Assembly: GCA_963824545.1 (NCBI GenBank)
Contig: CAWGPP010000021.1
Location: 26,633 to 90,632 of the forward strand
DNA: 64,000 bases
Direction: 5' to 3'
Source of the DNA: Bog-532 sp963824545
Lineage (GTDB): Bacteria > Actinomycetota > Actinomycetes > Streptosporangiales > Streptosporangiaceae
Shown here one piece after another: positions 53,807 through 61,682 of this stretch. Numbering within the stretch: the first letter of the stretch is position 1; every line of letters begins with the position of its first letter. A program made the position numbers and the translations under genes. The notes under the pieces were generated by a model. That model was not told the DNA's origin and searched no databases. It saw nothing but the letters and a program-made list of their open reading frames with translations.

Positions 53807-53911
53807 CCGTCCGCCCGCTGCCCCGCCCTCGGGTCCCCGGCTCCGCTGCGCCGGCCGGTCCCTGGCTGGCTCGTCGCTGAGCCGGCTCGCTGCCGAGTCG
53901 GCCGAGCCCCG

Positions 53912-53956
53912 GGTCTATGGTCAAAACGAGCCGGCGGGCCCGGTCTATGGTCAAAA
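53912..53956. repeat. 15-bp direct repeat at 30-bp spacing
   Basis: GGTCTATGGTCAAAA at 53912-53926 recurs exactly at 53942-53956. It lies in the 280-bp gap between cvnD and the TPP enzyme, about 130-170 bp before the latter's start, on one face of the helix. Candidate regulator binding site. Confidence 0.5.
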
Positions 53957-54085
53957 TATGTCGGGATAGCAGCAGAAACCGGTCAAGATCTGCGGCCAAG
54001 ATCTTACTGGGCGGGTGCTCGTGCGCCCAGGCCCTGGCCCTATCCGTTGTCCCTGCCCGCCGACGATCCGGAGGACTGCGCCCCG

Positions 54086-55816
54086 ATGGGGGATCGTTAC
54101 TACAGCACCAGCTCGGCCTTCCTCGAAGCGCTGGCCGAAGCAGGCATCTCCTACATGTTCGCCAACCTCGGCAGTGATCATCCCGGCCTGATCGAGGCCC
54201 TCGCGCAGGCCAAAGCCGAGGGACACCGCGCGGACCTGCCCGAACTGATCGTCTGCCCGCACGAGACCGTGGCCCTCAGCGCGGCGCACGCCTACGCTGC
54301 GGTGTCCGGGCGGCCGCAGGCGGTGCTCGTGCACGTCGATTCGGGGACGCAGAACCTCGGCGGCGCGGTCAACGACGCGTCCCGTGGCCGGGTGCCCGTG
54401 CTGATCTTCGCCGGCTCCGCCCCCTACACGATCGAGGGTGAGCTGACCGGCAGCCGGAACGAGTTCATCCACTGGATCCAGGACGTGCACGACCAGCGCG
54501 GCATCCTGCGCAACTACACCAAGTACGACAACGAGATCCGCACCGGCCGCAACGTCAAGCAACTGGTGCACCGGGCCCTGCAGATCGCGCGCAGCGAGGC
54601 CGGCCCCGTCTACCTGGTCGGCCCGCGCGAGGTCATGGAGGAGCGGATCGAGCCGTACGCGGCCGACCCGGCGCAGTACCCACCGGTCACGCCCGCCGCG
54701 CTCAGCCCGGAGGTCACCGCGGAGATCGCCGGGGCCCTGGCCCGGGCCCGGCATCCGCTGGTGGTCACCGGTTACCTCGGCCGCGACACCGCCGCCGTGC
54801 CCGAACTGGTGGCCCTGTGCGATCTGCTGGCCATCCCGGTCATCGAGTCGGCGCCGCACCACGTCAACTTCCCGGCCAGCAACCCGATGCACGTCGGCTA
54901 TCAGTGGACGACCAAGGACCAGAACCCGGTGCTGGCCGAGGCCGACGTGATCCTGGCCATCGACAGCGACGTGCCCTGGATCAAGGTCACCAGCCGCCCC
55001 GCGCCCGGCGCCGAGATCTACTGCGTCGACATCGACCCGCTGAAGTCCCAGATGCCGATGTGGCACATCCCGGCACGCCGGTTCGCCGCCGCGAACTCGC
55101 GGCTGGCGCTGGCGCAGATCACCGGCTTCATCCGGGACAACGGCCTGGCCGACCCGGCCGTCGTGGCCCACCGCCGCGGCAACGTGACCGCGCTGCACGA
55201 CGCCCAGCGCGCCGCCCGTGACCTCCGCGAGCAGCCGGAAGACGGCAAGATCACCCCGCAGTACCTGACCGCCTGCGTGCGGGACACGCTGGCCGGTGAG
55301 GACGCGCTGTTCCTCACCGAGGCCATCACCAACTACGAGGTGGTCGCGGAGCACCTGCGCGCCAGCCGCCCCGGATCGCTAATCGGCAGCGGCGGCGGCT
55401 CGCTCGGCTGGGCCGGCGGGGGAGCGGTCGGCGCCAAGCTCGCCGCCCCGGACCGCACCGTGGTCTGCCTGGTCGGCGACGGGAGCTTCCTGTTCGGGGT
55501 GCCTTCCTCGGCTCAGTGGGTGGCCCGCCGTTACGGCACGCCCGCGCTGACCGTGATCTTCAACAACCGCGGCTGGAAGGCGCCCAAAATGTCGGCCCTG
55601 GCCGTGCACCCCAGGGGCGCGGCCGCCGAGGCCGATGACTTCAACGTCAGCTTCGAGCCCGCCGCCGACCTCCCCGCCATCGCCGCCGCGGCGGGCGGCG
55701 CCTTCGGCGCGAACGTCACCGACCCCGCCGACCTCCCCGCCGTCCTCAAGGAAGCCCTGGCCGCCGTACACGACGGCCGCTCCGCCGTCGTCTCCGCCCA
55801 CCTCCCCGGCGTCTGA
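54086..55816 (+). CDS. Thiamine-diphosphate-dependent enzyme (acetolactate synthase superfamily)
   Basis: About 577 residues from ATG 54086; GGAGGA lies 12 nt upstream, and an alternative start at 54047 is possible. Pyr domain with the cofactor-activating Glu in ELIVCPHETVALSAAHAYA; a central domain; PP domain with the ThDP/Mg motif GDGSFLFG...NNRGWKAPK. The nucleotide-site and product-specific residues do not let me choose between acetolactate synthase, benzoylformate decarboxylase or oxalyl-CoA-decarboxylase-like function. No small regulatory subunit lies nearby, so a catabolic role is more likely than branched-chain biosynthesis. Confidence 0.88.
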   Translation: MGDRYYSTSSAFLEALAEAGISYMFANLGSDHPGLIEALAQAKAEGHRADLPELIVCPHETVALSAAHAYAAVSGRPQAVLVHVDSGTQNLGGAVNDASRGRVPVLIFAGSAPYTIEGELTGSRNEFIHWIQDVHDQRGILRNYTKYDNEIRTGRNVKQLVHRALQIARSEAGPVYLVGPREVMEERIEPYAADPAQYPPVTPAALSPEVTAEIAGALARARHPLVVTGYLGRDTAAVPELVALCDLLAIPVIESAPHHVNFPASNPMHVGYQWTTKDQNPVLAEADVILAIDSDVPWIKVTSRPAPGAEIYCVDIDPLKSQMPMWHIPARRFAAANSRLALAQITGFIRDNGLADPAVVAHRRGNVTALHDAQRAARDLREQPEDGKITPQYLTACVRDTLAGEDALFLTEAITNYEVVAEHLRASRPGSLIGSGGGSLGWAGGGAVGAKLAAPDRTVVCLVGDGSFLFGVPSSAQWVARRYGTPALTVIFNNRGWKAPKMSALAVHPRGAAAEADDFNVSFEPAADLPAIAAAAGGAFGANVTDPADLPAVLKEALAAVHDGRSAVVSAHLPGV

Positions 55817-55827
55817 CCGGCCCCGGC

Positions 55828-55975
55828 CTTCTGCCTGCCCGGGTGTGCCGCCTGCCCTGGCCTTCTGCCTGCCCTGGCCTTCTGCCTGCCCGGGCTCCGG
55901 CCTGCCCTGGCCTTCTGCCTGCCCGGGCGTGCCGCCTGCCCTGGCCTTCTGCCTGCCCGGGCTCCGGCCTGCTAC
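55828..55975. repeat. CTGCCCTGGCCTTCTGCC tandem repeats
   Basis: Units of CCTGCCCTGGCCTTCTGCC, with GGGCTCCGG or GGGTGTGCCG variants, repeat about seven times just after the TPP gene. Non-coding; fills the first half of the gap 55817-56270. Confidence 0.75.
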
Positions 55976-56062
55976 GGCCGCCCACTCCAGCCCCGCCTGC
56001 CCCACGGGCACCGCCCGCCCCAGCCCCCGCCTCCCTGCCGCCTCGCACCCACCGATCCCTGC

Positions 56063-56109
56063 CTACCGGCAGAGTTTTGGGCAAATACTGCCCAAAACTC
56101 TGCCCGTAG
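56063..56109 (-). repeat. Dispersed 49-bp palindrome, copy C
   Basis: CTACCGGCAGAGTTTTGGGCA, AATAC, TGCCCAAAACTCTGCCCGTAG: one mismatch between arms. Its loop and flank are the reverse complement of copy B, so it is in the opposite orientation. Its left side carries the complement of the GGGA(A/T)(C/T)GG flank. Confidence 0.9.
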
Positions 56110-56182
56110 GTGTCGGCGAGACGAGCCGGGGCGGCCGCTCTCGGCGGGTGGGGCAATAGGGACGGGGGAGGCCTCCATCGAC

Positions 56183-56212
56183 ACCCTGTATCAGGTTCCC
56201 TGAGAGACAGGG
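56183..56212 (+). promoter_or_regulatory. Nested stem-loop upstream of the small YbjQ-like gene
   Basis: CCCTGT and ACAGGG form an outer stem around an inner CAGG/CCTG hairpin about 60-90 bp before the start at 56271. It may be a leader structure. It does not match a riboswitch I can name. Confidence 0.35.
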
Positions 56213-56270
56213 GGAAGGCCCTTCGCAGTACGCAGATGCGGTCTTGCCGGGGTAGACGGGGCGTGTCATC

Positions 56271-56552
56271 ATGCAGCGCATGCCGCGCTCGAGAAAAATT
56301 AGGACGTCGACGACGGAAACGATTCCTGGATTGGAATATAAAGTCGGGAAACGCATGATGACCTGGCAGTCCGGGAACAGCGTTAAAGAAGCTGTTGAGG
56401 CGCTGAAGGACTGGGCAGACGAGAATGAATATGACGCCGTGGTCGGTATACGCCTGGAATCGGTAGTCGACGTTGGCGCAAATGGAGCTGGCATCGTAGA
56501 GTCGAACATTTATTGGGTCGCATATGGCACGGCCATCGCCTTCGCGTCATGA
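56271..56552 (+). CDS. Small single-domain YbjQ-like protein
   Basis: 93 residues from ATG 56271 (or 56280): TTETIPGLEYKVGKRMMTWQSGNSVKEAVEAL, then a NEYDAVVGIRLES strand and NIYWVAYGTAIAF. This resembles a single YbjQ/heavy-metal-binding fold, as in the double-domain protein at 21741. Codon composition is clearly less GC-biased than its neighbours, suggesting acquisition. No clear ribosome binding site. Confidence 0.65.
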   Translation: MQRMPRSRKIRTSTTETIPGLEYKVGKRMMTWQSGNSVKEAVEALKDWADENEYDAVVGIRLESVVDVGANGAGIVESNIYWVAYGTAIAFAS

Positions 56553-56621
56553 CCGCCCCATGATCAAGGCTGGTCTGCCGCGCGTAGGCGCGGCCGATAA
56601 GCCGTGACCATGGGCACTCGT

Positions 56622-56702
56622 TAGCCGCTGGGCCGCCCTACTGCTGGGCCGCCCCACTGCTGGGCCGCCCCCACTGCCGGGCCGCCCCACTGCCGGGGCG
56701 CC
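56622..56702. repeat. GCTGGGCCGCCCCACT tandem repeat, about five copies
   Basis: A 16-18-bp unit repeats head to tail directly downstream of the convergent DUF4262 and YbjQ-like genes. Non-coding. Confidence 0.8.
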
Positions 56703-56733
56703 CCCGGCCCCGCACCCTTACCGCCGTCGGCGG

Positions 56734-57219
56734 TTACACCGCACGGACCGGGTGAGAAGCGCGTATCCCGAGGACTGGCTGGCCACCCTGGACGCCGCGG
56801 TATTCCGCATCCCACGGCCAATGTCCGCGTTTGTCGGCGTGCACCACCTGCAGCGCCTTGATCGCGGGCCCGTACAGCTCGATGGCCGTCACCAGATGCG
56901 CGGTGGGCTCGGCCACCCTGACGATCTCAATCAGCGGGCCGCCGCGCAGTTGTATCTGCTCGCCAGGCGGAGGAGCGGCGGCGTGTAGCACATGCGCGGC
57001 GACGCCGTTCAGCAGCCGCGTGGCGCGGCCCAGTGGCAGACCTGTCACCACGAGTTCGGGCTTGCCGTGCGGGGTCAGTCCTACGGTGTAGGCCCAAGGC
57101 GGATGTATGCGATCATGCTCGACTCCCTGTACGGTCCAGCCGTGGTGGTCGATGAGAGCACGCATGTACTCGAGATAGTCGAGCCGTGTGCTGCCCGGGT
57201 GGTCACATTCCCAGCACAT
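56734..57219 (-). CDS. DUF4262 family protein
   Basis: 161 residues from ATG 57219 (AGGAGG 6 nt upstream). CWECDHPG near the N-terminus, WTVQGVEHDRIHPPWAYTVGLT, GKPELVVTGLP, and a C-terminal VVHADKRGHWPWDAEY. These are the DUF4262 landmarks. Function unknown; often found in variable actinobacterial regions. Confidence 0.88.
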   Translation of the reverse strand: MCWECDHPGSTRLDYLEYMRALIDHHGWTVQGVEHDRIHPPWAYTVGLTPHGKPELVVTGLPLGRATRLLNGVAAHVLHAAAPPPGEQIQLRGGPLIEIVRVAEPTAHLVTAIELYGPAIKALQVVHADKRGHWPWDAEYRGVQGGQPVLGIRASHPVRAV

Positions 57220-57304
57220 GTACGGCCTCCTTCGTGCCGGTGACAGTGACCATCAGTCTGCACGAAGATACCGACACTATGTTCGAATCGTCGGCCATCC
57301 CCAC

Positions 57305-57601
57305 TCATGAGCCATGTTCACGGGTGCCATCGGCTCCGGCGAGCTGCCGGGCCGCTCCCGGGGCATCGGCGGCTGGCCAGGCGGTCTCGCCGTCTGCGGC
57401 GCGCCACCAGAGGACGCGGCCGTTCGTCCAGACGCTGACGGCGGGCAGCGACAGCACGCCGAGCACGCCGTCCGTGCAGATGTAGAACGAGCCGCCGGTC
57501 TTGCTTTCGCGCAGCTGGCCGGCTAGCGACTGCAGCACCTCAGCGGGCCGATGACGTGGTGGCGGGCCGGGTGGCGCGATCTGGAGGTGGGGCGGGGTCA
57601 T
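57305..57601 (-). CDS. Hypothetical protein with upstream repeat-encoded extension
   Basis: I start at the ATG at 57601 (MTPPHLQIAPPG), giving 98 residues with a structured core RPAEVLQSLAGQLRESKTGGSFYICTDG-type segment, LGVLSLPAVSVWTNGRVLWW, and an Ala/Gly-rich end. In-frame codons continue upstream to 57760 but consist only of five 11-residue PVHPVPPETTR repeats from the 33-bp array. Whether these are translated is unclear. No family recognised; it may be a partner of the nearby regulators. Confidence 0.5.
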   Translation of the reverse strand: MTPPHLQIAPPGPPPRHRPAEVLQSLAGQLRESKTGGSFYICTDGVLGVLSLPAVSVWTNGRVLWWRAADGETAWPAADAPGAARQLAGADGTREHGS

Positions 57602-57766
57602 CGTCGTCTCCGGGGGAACCGGGTGGACCGGCCGCGTCGTCTCCGGGGGAACCGGGTGGACCGGCCGCGTCGTCTCCGGGGGAACCGGGTGGACCGGCCG
57701 CGTCGTCTCCGGGGGAACCGGGTGGACCGGCCGCGTCGTCTCCAGGGGAACCGGGTACACCGGCCG
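57602..57766. repeat. 33-bp tandem repeat, five copies
   Basis: CGTCGTCTCCGGGGGAACCG-GGTGGACCGGCCG repeats five times, the last copy diverged. The 33-bp period preserves reading frame (11 residues). It is contiguous, with no spacers, so it is not a CRISPR array. Confidence 0.9.
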
Positions 57767-57869
57767 CGTGAACAGGGGCGGGCACCTGGGTCGTTAGCCG
57801 GCTGCGTGAACAGGCGAGGGCGGACACCTGGATCGTCAGCCAGGCACCGGAACGGGCGGCAGGGGCTCG

Positions 57870-58079
57870 TCATGCCACCACGTCCCGGGGCACGGGCTCG
57901 GCGGCGTAGTCGGTCCAGATCAGCTCGCGCAGTTCGTCCGGGCCGTTCGCGACCAGCGCCCGGTGGTTGTCCAGTCGCTTGGCCACCCACCCGGCGCGGG
58001 TGACGGCAATGTCGTACACCGCGCCCCAGTGCCAGCCGAGATCCTGAAGGCTTGCCACCTGTTCTGCCGTCAGCGTCAT
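57870..58079 (-). CDS. Small hypothetical protein
   Basis: 69 residues from ATG 58079: MTLTAEQVASLQDLGWHWGAVYDIAV, AGWVAKRLDNHRALVANGPDELRELI. This resembles small actinobacterial proteins that accompany XRE/DUF397 loci. No function known. Divergent from the XRE gene at 58233, with a 150-bp shared promoter region. Confidence 0.55.
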   Translation of the reverse strand: MTLTAEQVASLQDLGWHWGAVYDIAVTRAGWVAKRLDNHRALVANGPDELRELIWTDYAAEPVPRDVVA

Positions 58080-58232
58080 CGTGATCGCCCATCCCTCGCT
58101 GGGTCCGCTTCGCGCGCCTCGCTGACAGCCTGTCCGCGACGCATTACGGTCGGAAGGGATTAGCCGGTCTCGTGGCCAGCACCTAGTGAGTTGTTATAGG
58201 TCGTGCAAACTCCGTGAAGGTGGTGTGATCCG

Positions 58233-59054
58233 GTGTCCTCCAAACGTGATCCCGATCGATCAGCCTTAGCTCTGTTCGCCGACGAGCTGCGTGCCGCCCG
58301 CGAGCAGGCCGGGCTGTCCCGCGACGAGCTGGCCGGCCAGCTGAACTATTCGGCGTCGCTGATCGCGATGGTGGAGGGGCTGCACCGGGTGCCCCAGGCC
58401 GATTTCGCGGCCCGCTGCGACCTCGTGCTCGGCACCTCCGGCACGTTCGCCCGGCTGCAGAAACGGCTGCGGGTGCTGCCGTTCGCCGCGTCATTCCGGC
58501 CGTTCGCCGCCTACGAAGAGGCCGCCACCTCGTTGCGGAGTTTCGAGCATTCCCACGTCCCCGGCCTGCTGCAGACCGCCGAGTACGCGCGAGCCGTACT
58601 GGGCATCCGGGCGAACATCCCTCTGGACGAGCTGGACGACTTGGTGGCATCCCGGCTGGCGCGGCAGGCGATCCTCGACCGGGACAACCCGCCGATGCTG
58701 TGGGTCGTGATCGACGAGGCCGTGCTGCACCGGGAGGTCGGCGGCCCGAAGGTGATGCGCGAGCAGCTCCTGCACCTGGCGGCGATGTCCGGCCGGGCGA
58801 ACATCGCGCTCCAGGTCATCCCGTACAGCGCGGGCGCGCACGTGGGCCTGGAAGGTGCGTTCGTGATCGCCGACTTCGAGGACGCGCCGCCGGTGGCCTT
58901 CCTGGCCACCGCGGGCGACGGGCAGACGATCGAGGAGCCGTCCATGGTGGCGAAGATCGCGTTCAGCTTCGATAGGCTCCGGGCAGAGGCTCTGCCGCGT
59001 AAGGCGTCCAGGGACCTGATCAGCAAAATAGCGGAGGAACAATGGACGATCTGA
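58233..59054 (+). CDS. XRE-family transcriptional regulator with DUF5753
   Basis: 273 residues from GTG 58233. N-terminal HTH (FADELRAAREQAGLSRDELAGQLNYSASLIAMVE), then DUF5753: FRPFAAYEEAATSLRSFEHSHVPGLLQTAEYARAVLG, a VIDEAVLHREVGG strand, VIPYSAGAHVGLEGAFVIADF. These proteins pair with small DUF397 proteins and control development or antibiotic production in streptomycetes (BldB/AbaA-like systems). The DUF397 partner follows directly. Confidence 0.93.
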   Translation: MSSKRDPDRSALALFADELRAAREQAGLSRDELAGQLNYSASLIAMVEGLHRVPQADFAARCDLVLGTSGTFARLQKRLRVLPFAASFRPFAAYEEAATSLRSFEHSHVPGLLQTAEYARAVLGIRANIPLDELDDLVASRLARQAILDRDNPPMLWVVIDEAVLHREVGGPKVMREQLLHLAAMSGRANIALQVIPYSAGAHVGLEGAFVIADFEDAPPVAFLATAGDGQTIEEPSMVAKIAFSFDRLRAEALPRKASRDLISKIAEEQWTI

Positions 59055-59245
59055 CCCCCCGCATCCCGTGGCGGACGTCGAGCTACAGCGGCTCCAGCAA
59101 CGACAACTGCGTCGAGGTGGGCGCCGCGGCCCGTGCCGTCGCCGTCCGCGACAGTACGGACCCGGATGGCCCGGCGCTCGCGTTCAGCCAGCGGGACTGG
59201 CGAACGTTCACCCGCGACCTGAAGGCCCGGCTCGCGGATCGCTGA
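59042..59245 (+). CDS. DUF397 protein
   Basis: 67 residues: WRTSSYSGSSNDNCVEVG, AVAVRDSTDPDGPALAFSQRDWRTF, the DUF397 hallmark. It overlaps the XRE/DUF5753 gene by 13 bp, so the two are translationally coupled and likely interact. Confidence 0.93.
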   Translation: MDDLTPRIPWRTSSYSGSSNDNCVEVGAAARAVAVRDSTDPDGPALAFSQRDWRTFTRDLKARLADR

Positions 59246-59389
59246 CACCACCCAACCGGAGGGGCGCCCACCCGCGCCCTGAGTGCCCGACCGGTATCGC
59301 CGCTGTTCTGACGGAGGTCCTGCTATGGCGGTTTCTTCGCTGTCGCGGGATAAGCGCTCACCGCCAGCGCCCCTCTATCCTGTCGCGCG

Positions 59390-59917
59390 TCACTGTTCCG
59401 GCCGGATTGGGAAGACGTTTCCCCGGGATGATCCGTTATCCGGTTTCTTCGGCCCGTTGCCGGGTCTGGTGCCTGTCCTCCTGGACCGCGAAGTCGTCAA
59501 GAGCCTGGCGAGTGCCTCATCGTTGAGGCGACGGCCTTCGGGCAGATCGGCGTCGATAGGTTGCCGCCGGAGCATCTCGTCCGCCTGTGCGGCCTTGCCG
59601 GGCTCTAGGCCGGCCCGCAGCAGAGCTGTTCGTGTCTCGGTCCGCATAAGAGTGGCTTTCGCTTCGGCGGTCTCCCTGATGATCTCCTTCTTCGCCTTCC
59701 CCCTGGCCTTGATGATCTCGGGCAGGGACGTGAAGATGACCTCTGTGACGCTCGTGGCCAGAGCCGCGGCCACGACGGCGGCGGCCACAACGGCCGCGCC
59801 TGGCCGGTGCGCTACCGTGAGGGCGCCGAGCCAGCCCGCCCCCCCACCGCCGATCGTCAGGCCGATGCGGGTAGCGATGTCGCGGCGCCGCACGGACGGC
59901 AAGGGCATCGTTTGCAC
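59390..59917 (-). CDS. Membrane protein with coiled-coil-like tail, hypothetical
   Basis: 175 residues from ATG 59917. Two hydrophobic segments (IGLTIGGGGAGWLGALTVA and AAVVAAAVVAAALATSVTEVIF) are followed by a charged helical region (EIIKARGKAKKEIIRETAEAKATLMRTETR) that looks coiled-coil, then a basic disordered end. No family recognised. Immediately downstream of the broken XRE gene on the same strand. Confidence 0.6.
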   Translation of the reverse strand: MQTMPLPSVRRRDIATRIGLTIGGGGAGWLGALTVAHRPGAAVVAAAVVAAALATSVTEVIFTSLPEIIKARGKAKKEIIRETAEAKATLMRTETRTALLRAGLEPGKAAQADEMLRRQPIDADLPEGRRLNDEALARLLTTSRSRRTGTRPGNGPKKPDNGSSRGNVFPIRPEQ

Positions 59918-59938
59918 CCTTCCGCGTGATGAAGCCGG

Positions 59939-60491
59939 CTACGCCGTATCGCCCACGGAGTAGAGGGAGCGATTCGCGGGCGGCTCGGCTTTCGGGCGGC
60001 TCACAGCCTGTTCGGACATCTTGAGCCTGCGCCAGGCGCTGACAAACGCGTACCGATGTTCTTCCGACCCGCCGCAGGCGATGATGATCGCCTGGACCAT
60101 GTCGAGGCTAGGCATCTCGTCGCTGCGTAGCGCGGTGTAGATCGTGGACGCGGCGAAGCGGCTATTGCACTGGCGCTGCATGACCCGGCTGCATGACCCG
60201 GTAGGACGGTTTGCCCGCCCAGACCCGGTACATGCGGAGTGCGTCCATAAACCCGGCCGGGGTCCCGGCGGCGGTCGGATCGGGACACAAGCTGAACCCA
60301 GGAGTGTCCGGTACAACGGGATTGGCCGCGGAGTATGGAGCGGAGTTCATCCGCTTGCGGCGTGCCTGCCCCCACTCGTAGTCCGCCATGGAAAGCTCTC
60401 GCCGCGCATGGTCGCTGCACTCTTTCACCTGCGCTATGCAGTCCCGCAGGACCGCAAACGCGGTGTCGGCGACATCCGGGTCGATACCCAT
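59939..60491 (-). pseudogene. XRE-type regulator disrupted by a 13-bp tandem duplication
   Basis: From ATG 60491 the frame runs through a helical N-terminal region (DYEWGQARRKRMNS), then GFMDALRMYRVWAGKPSYRVMQ and a stop at 60162. The rest of the HTH, NSRFAASTIYTALRSDEMPSL-DMVQAIIIACGG with SAWRRLKM, continues in another frame to 59939. The cause is visible: GCTGCATGACCCG occurs twice in tandem (60175-60187, 60188-60200). Removing one copy joins VMQ to RQCNSRF and gives one continuous HTH domain. Codons upstream of 60491 also look coding, so the original start may lie further up. Confidence 0.75.
60175..60200. repeat. 13-bp tandem duplication inside the XRE gene
   Basis: GCTGCATGACCCG is repeated exactly twice, head to tail. 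Thirteen is not a multiple of three, so it shifts the frame. Confidence 0.95.
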
Positions 60492-60878
60492 GGCCTTGGC
60501 GTAGGCATACGCATCGGTGAGGGTCTGCTCGGCCGCGGCAATGCGTGCTCCCTGGCGGTCAGCGGGGGTTCGGTGTGAGAGCGGGCGGCAGCCGCTTTTC
60601 CGAGCCCGCGGGCTGCTGGACCGTTTTGCGCTTCACGTGTTCTTGGCCGTGCCACGGCACGGCCGGCCTGATCCATATGCATAACTGTGCCTATCTTGGC
60701 TTGTTTGGGTCACATGTGACATGAGTGATGTGAGGAACGGACGGGCTGTTAATAAAGATGGCGCGCCAGGTGGAGCCGGCGTGCAGGTGGAGCAACGTTA
60801 CAACTTATGGGCATGCATTGCAGCCCGAACGCAAATTAAACTCGAACACGTTTCTGAACGAGCATGCCGGCTGATTCT

Positions 60879-60917
60879 GGAACGTTCGGCAGCGCCCGGC
60901 ATCGTTCAGGAACGTTC
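60879..60917. promoter_or_regulatory. Paired GGAACGTTC palindromic sites, 30 bp apart
   Basis: GGAACGTTC (palindromic core GAACGTTC) at 60879-60887 and 60909-60917, with related GAACG/CGTTC half-sites on both sides. Looks like a regulator binding cluster. Confidence 0.4.
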
Positions 60918-61074
60918 AAAATCGTTTTCGCGTAAACCATTACCTTGCGGTGAGCGTCTCTGTCGCAGAGGATCAATTCCGCACCTGATTGCAGGGAGGC
61001 CGAGTTCATTACTCGGTGCATCCTAAAAAGGCTTGTTTGGTGGAACGGACGGGCTGACAGCAAGCGGGTAGCGG

Positions 61075-61110
61075 ACCGAGGGCCGCCCGGTGGAGCGGGC
61101 GGCCCTCGGT
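61075..61110 (+). terminator. 15-bp perfect hairpin
   Basis: 61075-61089 (ACCGAGGGCCGCCCG) pairs perfectly with 61096-61110 around a 6-nt loop. It lies 49 bp after the 60721-61026 open frame, suggesting something upstream is transcribed on the plus strand. Confidence 0.65.
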
Positions 61111-61682
61111 ATGACCTGCGAAGACTCTCGCTCCCATGGCATCGTTGCCAGGCTGAGACGCGCCGCCCTTACGGGGTAAGATACGCCTCCCTTAAATGCT
61201 CCGGCCAAACTGCGCTAATCGCCAATAAGCGAATTCTGTCGCTTGTTCTCAATGCTTTTATCGTCAGGCGCAGATGTCTCTGAAGATCAGAGCATCCGGT
61301 CGCCGGCCGAATCTCCGGCATCGTTTCAGCGTTCATGACTGTTTACGGACCCTCTTCGCAGGTCAAGCGCAGGCTCCATAAACCGCTGGGATGATTTGCC
61401 CTGTTTCGGCATTTCCTGGTCGGCATTGTCTGGCCATGTCATTCAGCCGGCGTTAAAACGCGGCCGAAAAGGTACCTAATGAAATACAGAGGATTGCATG
61501 GCAATAACGCCAATTCCGGCAACATGTTCCGGGATGCCGATAATGCGGCGGGCTCATATTCATGCCGTCGATGTCTCAGCACGAGCATGACGAGCCGTCC
61601 GTGCCGGGCGCGTGGCGCCTGACGTTGACCCAGGGCTGGGGACATCGGTATTTCGGCCAGTATCTGATCGCCCCGGTGCGGG

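Larger units (their letters stand above)
60492..61682. other. 1.2-kb region with no supported gene
   Basis: This stretch is much less GC-rich than the rest. It contains two GGAACGTTC sites (60879 and 60909) and a strong terminator (61075). A 101-codon open frame (60721-61026, plus) precedes the terminator but has no recognised similarity or clear ribosome site. The rest, 61111-61682, shows nothing I can name. Confidence 0.5.

Noticed and set aside
56180..56280. TPP riboswitch (CTGAGA-like and GAACCTGAT-like strings)
   Set aside because: The two strings lie on opposite strands and the core fold cannot be drawn; no thiamine gene follows.
57602..57766. CRISPR-like array
   Set aside because: Contiguous 33-bp repeats without spacers and no cas genes.
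60721..61026. 101-codon plus-strand frame in the AT-rich island
   Set aside because: No ribosome binding site or similarity; kept only as a possible transcript in the findings.
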